Assembly (NCBI GenBank): GCA_027021285.1 | Contig: JALUUP010000146.1 | Span: 1 to 14,310, forward strand | Direction of reading: 5' to 3' | Length of the DNA stretch: 14,310 bases | From: Bacteroidota bacterium | GTDB taxonomy: Bacteria; Bacteroidota; Ignavibacteria; SZUA-365; JAADGX01 | Shown: positions 1 through 7,926 of the stretch, piece after piece | Position numbering within the stretch: the stretch's first letter is position 1 | Layout of the letters: every line of letters starts with the position of its first letter | The notes under the pieces: generated by a model | What the model was told of the DNA's origin: nothing | The model's input: the letters and a program-made list of their open reading frames with translations, nothing else | Database searches by the model: none | Translations under genes and position numbers: made by a program

Positions 1-266
1 GCACCGGGGCCGATAAAGCGCGAAAGCGCAGATTGAATGAATGGGAGATATCGTTCCTCTATCCATTCGTAGAAAAACGAACTTGGAACCTGTACCGTAA
101 GGATATTCTTATCAAGTCGGAGGGGTTTGATGGGTTCAAACCAGGTTTTGAACGTGAGAGGTCGAACGTTTTGTCTGATGATATCCAGGCAGGAGTTCCA
201 TACCTCGTTTGGGGAAAGAACCTGATTCTCCTGGGAGTTGATAGATGGCTCGAGCACGTTATCCAC
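1..266 (-). CDS. dnaA: Chromosomal replication initiator DnaA, N-terminal part (cut by window edge)
   Basis: DnaA binds 9-base boxes at oriC and opens the duplex to start replication. The minus strand from about 266 down to base 1 is open and encodes about 88 residues. They match DnaA domain I, which carries helicase loading and self-contacts: VWNSCLDIIRQNV, then TFKTWFEPIKPL, then LTVQVPSSFFYEWIEERY. The spacing and the W-F-x-P-I and V-P-x-x-F-x-x-W-I-E patterns are those of the family. The linker and the AAA+ and box-binding domains lie beyond the left edge. No in-frame ATG exists after the upstream stop (297-299). Candidate starts are GTG at 266, GTG at 257 and TTG at 272; none has a good ribosome-binding site, so the exact start is uncertain. 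A DnaA box (259-267) covers the GTG at 266 and lies just upstream of the GTG at 257, which suggests autoregulation. Any plus-strand frame here is a shadow. Confidence 0.9.
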   Translation of the reverse strand, partial: MDNVLEPSINSQENQVLSPNEVWNSCLDIIRQNVRPLTFKTWFEPIKPLRLDKNILTVQVPSSFFYEWIEERYLPFIQSALSRFIGPG

Positions 267-267
267 A
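259..267 (+). promoter_or_regulatory. DnaA box, perfect TTATCCACA, over the dnaA start
   Basis: The plus strand reads TTATCCACA exactly. On the minus strand this is TGTGGATAA, and its GTG (266-264) is one of the possible dnaA start codons. DnaA bound here would block dnaA initiation or elongation, which fits the known autoregulation of this gene. Confidence 0.75.
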
Positions 268-334
268 GTCAAATGTCTTGATTGACGGTTAGGTGGTTAA
301 AAAAGCTTGCAGGTGCACTGGATGTTTACACAAG

Positions 335-343
335 TTATCCACA
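335..343 (+). promoter_or_regulatory. DnaA box, perfect TTATCCACA
   Basis: This is an exact match to the consensus 9-mer, 76 bases from the first box and in the same orientation. It lies immediately before the A/T-rich tract, where a box anchoring duplex opening would be expected. Confidence 0.75.
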
Positions 344-475
344 CGGGGACAAGACGAGCAATCCTTTGAAATTCAAAGAGTTATGGAGAATTATTGTAAA
401 AAAACAACTTGACAATGAAAAAGAAATTTGAGAACCGAACGGATTTGACAGACATTTTTTAATACACCGCTTGAG

Positions 476-484
476 TTTTCCACA
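476..484 (+). promoter_or_regulatory. DnaA box variant TTTTCCACA
   Basis: One mismatch to TTATCCACA, of a kind common in bacterial origins. It is in the same orientation as the two perfect boxes, on the far side of the A/T-rich stretch, and is followed by ACTTGTTAAC. Confidence 0.55.
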
Positions 485-490
485 ACTTGT

Positions 491-602
491 TAACCTGCCC
501 AAGGCGGGCTTGAATGCTTGGGATAATATGAACCAGCAAGGTGAAATTCAATTGGTAATATTGCCCACCCAGAGCTTTTTCTTGGCAATCGTCGAAAACA
601 CG
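491..602. other. Intergenic stretch with small inverted repeats
   Basis: No gene is visible between the last DnaA-like box and the egtB remnant. The inverted repeat CCCAAG (498-503) / CTTGGG (517-522) overlaps an alternative GCCC/GGGC pairing (497-500 and 506-509). There is no T tract directly after it, so it is not a convincing terminator. It may be a structural part of the origin or chance. Confidence 0.3.
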
Positions 603-1184
603 TCAGATAAGAGAGATTATTTTATGAAATTGTTTGAAAAAGGGTAGCCCCGGAGTGAGGAGTTCTCTATGTCTACAATGTTTCAGGCCATCCTTGAGGT
701 CTTTTCGGCTCTCCAAAGAGTATCGGTATAGAAGCTCTTCATTCGTTATCGAACGATCCTCGACTTCAAAGTCTTCTACGAACACCCCGTGTCCGGGCTG
801 TTCGTTGTCGTAGCAAAACCCGTCACCATCGTAGCCAATTTCATGGACACCACAGGTTATCTGAAGAAGCTTCTTTTCCAGGATGCTGGATGGTTGCGCC
901 GGATTGTTTTTCTCCAAATACGATGGATGCAACGGATTCATGCCGAGGATGAATTTAATATCCATGAGAAAGAGTTCCTGGTGCTGCTGCTCATGGTTCA
1001 AGCCGAGCTCCAATAAATCCGCAAATTTTTTCCACTTGTTTTCAAACATCTTCTTAAACAAGGCGATCATCTCTTCATCGATTGCGCTGCGGTAATTGTA
1101 GATTTCCCGTACGGTAGGTCTTGTGAGGTTGCCACGCAGCGGACGGTCAACACGATCGCCCACAACGTTGTAGTGGGAATTGAT
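603..1184 (-). pseudogene. egtB: Remnant of ergothioneine biosynthesis gene egtB
   Basis: EgtB is an iron-dependent sulfoxide synthase that joins cysteine or gamma-glutamylcysteine to trimethylhistidine. Intact proteins are around 400 residues or more: a DinB-like iron-binding domain, then an FGE-sulfatase-like domain. Here the reading frame is 186 codons from a GTG at 1163. It shows the DinB part VGDRVDRPLRG, LTRPTVREIY and HEQQHQE (H57, H61 and E63 of this frame, two of the three expected iron-binding histidines). The start of the second domain follows (HEIGYDGDGF, DNEQPGH). Homology extends upstream past the GTG (INSHYN) but a stop at 1191-1193 cuts it off, so the N-terminal region with the first iron ligand is absent. 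After ITNEE (about residue 142) the family resemblance ends. Another frame just downstream reads GEPKRPQGWPE, which may be the frameshifted continuation. About 200 C-terminal residues are missing, so this is almost certainly non-functional. Confidence 0.75.
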
Positions 1185-1207
1185 TGATGATTAGAATGAA
1201 TGCCGGC

Positions 1208-2755
<1,548 letters not shown>

Positions 2756-2797
2756 ACCTTCCTTCGCAACTGGATCAGACGTGTTTCCGGTACGTTA

Positions 2798-2824
2798 CAA
2801 AAGCCCGGCGTTTTTTGCAACGCC
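2798..2824 (-). terminator. Weak hairpin terminator after the 503-residue secreted protein gene
   Basis: On the minus strand GGCGTT (2824-2819) and AACGCC (2812-2807) form a six-base stem with loop GCAAAA, followed by GGGCTTTTGT. The short T run makes it a weak or partial intrinsic terminator, so some readthrough into comM is possible. Confidence 0.4.
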
Positions 2825-2838
2825 TGAGCGCGAGATCG

Positions 2839-4350
2839 TTATCGACGGAGGATCATTATTCTGCTTGTCGCGTGCCGGCTTGTTCGCAGTGAGTAGAAGT
2901 AAACGCCGTTCGGCAGGTCGGTCGTCTCCACGGTTACATTATGACTTCCCGGATCGAGGATGCGCCGGTCAAATACTCGAAGGACCTCCTGGCCAAGCAT
3001 GTTGTGAATGGAGAGAGTCACGGCATCCCTTGCGGTAATACTGAAACGGATGGTCGTCCGGTTGATAGCGGGATTCGGAAAATTCTGATCGAGTCGAAAA
3101 CGTCCGGGCGAATGTTCTTCTAATCCACCTGTAGGCGGACCAAGAATTTTCCACGCATGCACGATGCTTCGATCCTCGTCGACAAACGGCTCGAACATGT
3201 AGAGGATATTTCTTTCCCGATCATAGGAGAGCGCGCCCGTGTGATGTTTTTGCTGGCTCGAGTCAATATGATAGAGGTACGAATCTATGTTCATGACGGC
3301 GTATGGCTGTGGTTCGTATGGTTTCATTTGTCCATCGGCAACCTTGGCGAAATCCGCGGGATCGTAGAAAATAATCTGGCCCTGGAATTCGCTGCTCCAC
3401 CATCCGCGGTTTGGACATTCGAGGCAGGGACCGTTTTCGTTGCCGTACCAGGCGCTGTCTCCAACACCTTTCGTGCCTGCGAAGATGACTGCGGAACCGC
3501 CGCCGGCCGTCAACCACGCGCCACCTGTCCATTCGTCGGAGTGGTGGTAACTGTCCATCTTGTAATCCGTCGTGTCTTCCCAAAAGGAGGTTGAGTACTG
3601 GAGAAGCTGGATGTTCGAGAGTCGCGTATTGGGAGGAGGGGGATTGCCGTCGAGCCATGGAGCGATCGCGTAGAGCGCGGGCCCCTGCCCGGACCATCCG
3701 CCGTCCCTGTATCGCCCGGTCGCCAATCGCATGCCCCGTGTATGTCGTGTCGCCCACTCAACAGGGATTTCGAACATGTAATCATTGACGCTGTATAAAG
3801 ACCGGTTGCCTACCCACCACGCGCCCTGGCACCCGGAAAGATCAGTTTCGCACCACATGTGTGAAGCGACGTTTTGCTCGTCCTCCTGGAAATGCGCTCC
3901 CCAGGAGAAGTACAACTTGTCCGTGGTTTGTGCACCTTGCGCGGGAAGGTATTCCATTCCGACACGTACAATTTCTTGCAGGACGTTTAGCGAACCCACA
4001 CCAGATCGAACATCGGTGAATTCGCGTAAGGTCCTGGCTGTCGGGAGATCGTTGATGTTTTTCTCCGGTGAGATAACGGGGCGCGGGATGCTGATTTCCG
4101 AGACCTGCATATGCCATGCATGGCCGACGCCGAAGATGGAACCCGGGAAGCCATCATTAAACCCGTTTGGGTCTCCATGTGGATAATAGGTCATAGCATG
4201 ACCGCTGTACTCCCAGTTCGAACCGCCGGAGCCCGCGGGGAGCCGAAAGGCGCCGAGGTATTCAAAATGCCTGGGAAAGATTCTCTGGCTAAGGCAAATA
4301 TCGAACAACGAGAAAAACGAAAGCATAATCAGGGGAAACAGCTTAATCAT
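2839..4350 (-). CDS. Secreted protein of unrecognised family with T9SS type A sorting domain
   Basis: I do not recognise the main domain. The 503-residue protein starts with a signal peptide (hydrophobic about 4-20, ending ICLSQ). A long region about 25-410 is rich in Trp, Gly, Tyr and His, with HFEYLGAFRLPAG near its start, then YSGHAMTYYPHGDP and SIFGVGHAW. Later there are several Trp-rich segments (HMWCETDLSGCQGAWWVGNR, GGWSGQGPALYAIAPW, and WYGNENGPCLECPNRGWW with paired cysteines). The short beta-like blocks and the ending LSYDRERNILYMFEP suggest a beta-propeller-like extracellular domain; this is inference. Residues about 418-503 form a T9SS type A tail (DQNFPNPAINRTTIRFSI, LGQEVLRVF, LPNGVYFYSL), which directs export across the outer membrane. 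The ATG at 4350 has GAGGT four bases upstream. The LVIVD-repeat gene ends 42 bases upstream, so the two are probably co-transcribed. Confidence 0.85.
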   Translation of the reverse strand: MIKLFPLIMLSFFSLFDICLSQRIFPRHFEYLGAFRLPAGSGGSNWEYSGHAMTYYPHGDPNGFNDGFPGSIFGVGHAWHMQVSEISIPRPVISPEKNINDLPTARTLREFTDVRSGVGSLNVLQEIVRVGMEYLPAQGAQTTDKLYFSWGAHFQEDEQNVASHMWCETDLSGCQGAWWVGNRSLYSVNDYMFEIPVEWATRHTRGMRLATGRYRDGGWSGQGPALYAIAPWLDGNPPPPNTRLSNIQLLQYSTSFWEDTTDYKMDSYHHSDEWTGGAWLTAGGGSAVIFAGTKGVGDSAWYGNENGPCLECPNRGWWSSEFQGQIIFYDPADFAKVADGQMKPYEPQPYAVMNIDSYLYHIDSSQQKHHTGALSYDRERNILYMFEPFVDEDRSIVHAWKILGPPTGGLEEHSPGRFRLDQNFPNPAINRTTIRFSITARDAVTLSIHNMLGQEVLRVFDRRILDPGSHNVTVETTDLPNGVYFYSLRTSRHATSRIMILRR

Positions 4351-4392
4351 GACGACCTCGCATTGTTATGTTCAACTCGGAGTGACAGCGTG

Positions 4393-6555
4393 TTATTGTA
4401 CCAGACACTTCCGGGTAATAATCTCTTTACCCATCCTCAACCGGAGAAAATACACTCCAGCAGCAACATCGATTCTGGAAGTATTCCATCGAAGCGTATG
4501 TGTTCCTCTGGGCATCCATGAATCTTCCAGAACCGTGATTCTCTCGCCAAGATGGTTGTAAATGGAGAGTTGTGCACGACCGGGCCGGCGAAGAGTATAT
4601 GTAATACTCGTCATGTCTGTAAATGGGTTGGGATAGTTTTGTTCGAGATTTAGGGTTGGCTCTTTCTTTCGCGCCAGTTGCTCACCCACGGATGAGGGGA
4701 TATCATGTCGGAGGATAAACACTCCATCGTTCATATCGGCAACGAAAATAAGACCGTTGTATGTGTATATCCCCCGGGGCTGACTCCCAGTGATGTAATA
4801 CCCTGATTCAGAGGGATTGCTGGGATCCGAAATGTCGATTATGCGAAGTTTCTTTGCGAAATCGACGATGTACGCATAGTCGCCCTGGAGTACAATGGAG
4901 AGACAGGTTCTGCCCGTAAAGTAAGTACTTACTTCCACGGGTGAAACGGGATTGGAAATATCGAGTACCCGCAAACCGGTTGGACGGCTTGTAATATATG
5001 CGTAGTGTCCTTGAATTGCCACGTCCCATAGCTTATCGGAAGTACGGTACTCGCCTACTTCTACCGGGTTGATGGGATTGGTTATATCAAGAATCTTCAG
5101 GCCGTTGCCAGTCGTGGCTACGAAAAGGTAAGAGCCGGTGACGGCGGCACCCCAGGCGGCTCCAATTGTATCAAGCTGAGAAACCAACACGGGATTGGAA
5201 GGGGTTGATACATCAATGACAAAAAGACCGTTTTGTTGCGCGGATACATAGGCAAAGTTACCCGAAAGAGCGACTCGAAAAGCGGAGAAGATGGAGTCTA
5301 TGGCTCCAACCTCTATGGGATTGTCCGGGTCCGAAAGGTCTATAACGCGCAGCCATCCTCCCCAGTCGGTCACGTAGGCGGTGGTGCCTGTAATTTTAAC
5401 GCTCATACATCGACCGGCGGTGCTTATCATGCCTTTCTGAGATGGATGCGTGGGATCAGAGATGTCCAGAATGCGGAGGCCGCCGTATCCGTTTGCTACG
5501 CAGGCAAGATTGCCGAAAACATCAAGATCATGAGTTTCGCCGGCTGTCTCGTACGAGGAAACCTCTATGCACTTTGATGGATCAGTGACATCTATGACCC
5601 GAAGGCCGTTGAAATCATCAGCGACGTAAGCGAGATTATTGTTCAGGAAAATGTTTATGGCATAACCAGACGTTATAAAGTTACCTGCTTCCACGGGATC
5701 TGCAGGCGAAGAAATATCATAGATTCGCAATCCACCGTTCATACAGGCCAGGTAAAGGAGAGAGTCTGACGTCGTAACCCCCTTAACGCTGTTGTACACT
5801 CTTACCAGGCGATCTTCGCGAGGGTGCGCCGGGTCTGCAATGTTAATAACACGTAAACCATTGCCTGATTCACCCAGGTAGGCATATTCTCCTTTAACAG
5901 CAACACCGTATGCGTAGCTGTTATTTGCATACGATGCTACATGTGTAGGGCGTTCCGGATTTTGAATGTCAATGATCACCAGGCCATATTCTTGACTTGC
6001 GATGAAGGAAAGATTGCCTGCCAGATCAATATCCAGTGCAAAAATGCTATCGGAGTTAAAAGAGCCGATTTCTATAGGACGCAAAGGATCTCGAACGTCG
6101 ACAACTCTAAGGCCAGCGTGTCCTGCAGCAACGTACGCGATGGAATCTCTTATCACGACATTATAAGCACCGTACGGAAATTTTAAAACAGACATCTCCC
6201 GGGGTTTGGAGCGATCCGTCACATCGAGAATCCTTAAACCACCGATTTCATTAGCGATATAGAGATAATCACCATCCTGAGCCAGTCCCCGAACAGTGGA
6301 CGGAGTTGTATATGTTGCGAGGCGCAAAGGATTGGCCATATTGGAGAAGTCGACAATATCGACATTTCCGCCGTTTCCAAGAAAAGCGATGTTTTCCTTT
6401 ACCAAAACGTCGAAACATGGGCCATCTGCCCAATGACCGATAAAAGAAACGTTTTTCGAGTCCTGGGAATGTGTGTTGTATGGCAACAGGACGAAAAACA
6501 TAATCAAGGGGATCATAATGAACCGGATTGTGACAATTGAAACAGTTGTCTTCAT
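4393..6555 (-). CDS. LVIVD-repeat beta-propeller protein with T9SS type A sorting domain
   Basis: Secreted or surface protein, 720 residues. The ATG at 6555 is chosen over the in-frame ATG at 6594 because GAGGAG lies six bases before it and a signal peptide follows at once (hydrophobic about 8-26, ending NTHSQ). Residues about 37-615 hold about 14 copies of a roughly 42-residue repeat, each with a GLRVIDI/GLRILDI-like strand followed by (S/T)(D/N)P..P.EV.....G and then YAYVA. This is the LVIVD repeat, predicted to form propeller blades; 14 copies would suit two seven-bladed propellers. The first and last copies are the most divergent (NVDIVDFSN, GVFILRHD). The tail (about 636-720: EQNYPNPFTDMTSITYTL, YNHLGERI, AAGVYFLRL) is a T9SS type A domain. 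No catalytic motif is visible, so a binding or adhesion role is more likely than an enzymatic one. It is probably first in a unit with the downstream 503-residue gene. Confidence 0.92.
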   Translation of the reverse strand: MKTTVSIVTIRFIMIPLIMFFVLLPYNTHSQDSKNVSFIGHWADGPCFDVLVKENIAFLGNGGNVDIVDFSNMANPLRLATYTTPSTVRGLAQDGDYLYIANEIGGLRILDVTDRSKPREMSVLKFPYGAYNVVIRDSIAYVAAGHAGLRVVDVRDPLRPIEIGSFNSDSIFALDIDLAGNLSFIASQEYGLVIIDIQNPERPTHVASYANNSYAYGVAVKGEYAYLGESGNGLRVINIADPAHPREDRLVRVYNSVKGVTTSDSLLYLACMNGGLRIYDISSPADPVEAGNFITSGYAINIFLNNNLAYVADDFNGLRVIDVTDPSKCIEVSSYETAGETHDLDVFGNLACVANGYGGLRILDISDPTHPSQKGMISTAGRCMSVKITGTTAYVTDWGGWLRVIDLSDPDNPIEVGAIDSIFSAFRVALSGNFAYVSAQQNGLFVIDVSTPSNPVLVSQLDTIGAAWGAAVTGSYLFVATTGNGLKILDITNPINPVEVGEYRTSDKLWDVAIQGHYAYITSRPTGLRVLDISNPVSPVEVSTYFTGRTCLSIVLQGDYAYIVDFAKKLRIIDISDPSNPSESGYYITGSQPRGIYTYNGLIFVADMNDGVFILRHDIPSSVGEQLARKKEPTLNLEQNYPNPFTDMTSITYTLRRPGRAQLSIYNHLGERITVLEDSWMPRGTHTLRWNTSRIDVAAGVYFLRLRMGKEIITRKCLVQ

Positions 6556-6832
6556 ACAAGTCTCCTCGACGGGATGTTTATGATAAAAGGACAAAAAAAC
6601 GCTATGACTGTAAACAACGCGGTTATTTTGTATGTGTGGGCCTCAATCCGATAGGCGGGGTTGAATATATCAATCTATTGAATGGCAAGTTCGCGCTTTT
6701 TGGTTTGAGAAACAACTGTTTCTTCGGACGAAGTGAAATCTTTGCCTTCCATGCATACAATCCCGTTGTATGGATGAGGGAGATTCCGTTTCTTGGTGAA
6801 AAGGATGCCTATGAACCAGACATGGAAAGCTC
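6556..6832. other. Divergent intergenic region between LVIVD gene and alcohol dehydrogenase
   Basis: This holds the start regions of two genes transcribed away from each other, so it should carry two promoters, but I cannot place a convincing -35/-10 pair or a Bacteroidota-type TAnnTTTG element. A small inverted repeat AGAAAC-AACT-GTTTCT lies near 6709-6724, next to CTTC-GGAC-GAAG (about 6723-6734). These could be operator-like or chance. No protein is supported here; the short frames lack family features. Confidence 0.35.
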
Positions 6833-7861
6833 ATGAAAGCAATGGTTATTGATCGGGTCAAGGATGTCGATCGCGACCATCATCCCTTGGTTGAAAAGTT
6901 TTTGCCGAATCCCGTTCCTGGTGAACGCGAAATCCTGGTTCGTGTTTCCGCTTGTGGTGTCTGCCATACCGAGCTTGACGAGATCGAGGGAAGAACGCCG
7001 CCTCCCCGTCTCCCCGTTGTGCCGGGGCACCAGGTTGTGGGAACCGTTGCTCAAACGGGATCAGGTGTGGAAAGATTCAAACCCGGCGACCGGGTGGGTG
7101 TGGCGTGGATTTTTTCGTCCTGCGGCGTGTGTGAGTACTGTCGCTCCGGCAACGAAAATCTCTGCCCGGAATTTCGCGCCACCGGTCGCGACGCGCACGG
7201 CGGTTACGCGGAGTACATGACGGTGAATGAAAACTTCGCCTTTCCCATCCCAGAAGTGTTCAGCGACTCCGAGGCGGCGCCCCTCTTGTGCGCTGGTGCC
7301 ATCGGGTACCGCTCGTTACGCCTGAGCGGCATCGCCGACGGTCACCGCCTTGGTCTCACCGGTTTCGGCGCGTCGGCCCATCTCGTTTTGAAAATGGTTC
7401 GGCACAAGTACCCCGCGACAGACGTGTACGTATTCGCTCGCAGCAAGGAGGAGCGCCATTTTGCGCGGGAGCTCGGCGCGGTTTGGTCTGGCGACACAGA
7501 AGACGAGGCTCCGGAGAAGCTGCATGCCATCATCGACACGACGCCGGTGTGGAAGCCGGTGGTGGAAGCATTGAGGAATCTTGCGCCCGGAGGAAGGTTG
7601 GTCATTAATGCCATCAGGAAGGAATCGAAAGACAAGAAGGAGCTTCTAAAACTGGATTACCCGGAGCACCTGTGGATGGAAAAGGAGATAAAAAGCGTGG
7701 CAAATGTCGCCCGCATCGATGTTGAGGAATTCCTGCAGCTGGCGGCTGAGATTCCTCTGAAGCCCGAATTCCAGGAATACCCGTTGGAGCACGCTAACCG
7801 GGCGCTGGTGAAGTTGAAAGAAAGGAAAATCCGTGGAGCCAAGGTGCTGAAAGTTTCATAG
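6833..7861 (+). CDS. Zinc-dependent alcohol dehydrogenase (MDR family)
   Basis: Medium-chain dehydrogenase/reductase, 342 residues, a normal length. It probably oxidises an alcohol or reduces an aldehyde with NAD(P) in the cytoplasm; the substrate cannot be told. Catalytic zinc ligands are C44 (CGVCHTE), H66 (VPGHQ) and C153 (LLCAG). The structural zinc site is complete: C97, C100, C103 and C111 (SCGVCEYCRSGNENLC). The Rossmann glycine motif GLTGFGASAH starts at 174, and the strand that follows ends VFARSKEE without the acidic residue typical of NAD preference. The family usually reads GHE at the H66 site; here it is GHQ. The ATG at 6833 has only a weak GGAAAG-like site upstream. It is transcribed away from the LVIVD gene and is followed by a terminator-like hairpin, so it is probably monocistronic. 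Confidence 0.93.
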   Translation: MKAMVIDRVKDVDRDHHPLVEKFLPNPVPGEREILVRVSACGVCHTELDEIEGRTPPPRLPVVPGHQVVGTVAQTGSGVERFKPGDRVGVAWIFSSCGVCEYCRSGNENLCPEFRATGRDAHGGYAEYMTVNENFAFPIPEVFSDSEAAPLLCAGAIGYRSLRLSGIADGHRLGLTGFGASAHLVLKMVRHKYPATDVYVFARSKEERHFARELGAVWSGDTEDEAPEKLHAIIDTTPVWKPVVEALRNLAPGGRLVINAIRKESKDKKELLKLDYPEHLWMEKEIKSVANVARIDVEEFLQLAAEIPLKPEFQEYPLEHANRALVKLKERKIRGAKVLKVS

Positions 7862-7866
7862 GGTTT

Positions 7867-7899
7867 GCCGGAAACCGTGTGTTTATCCGGCGGCATTTT
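7867..7899 (+). terminator. Hairpin with short T run after the alcohol dehydrogenase
   Basis: GCCGGAAAC (7867-7875) pairs with GTTTATCCGGC (7881-7891), leaving a two-base bulge and loop CGTGT. GGCATTTTGTT follows. The position six bases after the stop fits an intrinsic terminator, though the T run is interrupted. Confidence 0.55.
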
Positions 7900-7926
7900 G
7901 TTATCACTTGCTGAGGAAAGTTTACA

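Larger units (their letters stand above)
257..490. other. oriC: Putative replication origin (oriC) beside dnaA
   Basis: The non-coding stretch upstream of dnaA holds two perfect DnaA boxes (259-267, 335-343) and one variant (476-484), all in the same orientation on the plus strand. Between the second and third lies a strongly A/T-rich tract (about 361-463, including runs of A and T) that could serve as the DNA-unwinding element. Clustered boxes next to dnaA with an A/T-rich segment is the usual bacterial oriC arrangement. The function is inferred. Three boxes is a modest number, and the same boxes could act only in dnaA autoregulation. More boxes could lie left of the window, for example between dnaA and dnaN. 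Confidence 0.65.

Noticed and set aside
33..281. 82-codon plus-strand frame at the left edge
   Set aside because: It is the opposite strand of the DnaA N-terminal region, which has clear family motifs on the minus strand.
324..332. Possible fourth DnaA box GTTTACACA
   Set aside because: It has three mismatches to TTATCCACA, which is too many to support.
445..473. Possible sigma-70 promoter with TTGACA at 445-450
   Set aside because: The only TAATAC-like hexamer follows after nine bases, and no -10 hexamer lies at the normal 16-18 base spacing.
6709..6734. Small inverted repeats as an operator or terminator
   Set aside because: The stems are short (4-6 pairs) without a T tract or symmetric spacing to a promoter, so I left them as a note in the intergenic entry only.
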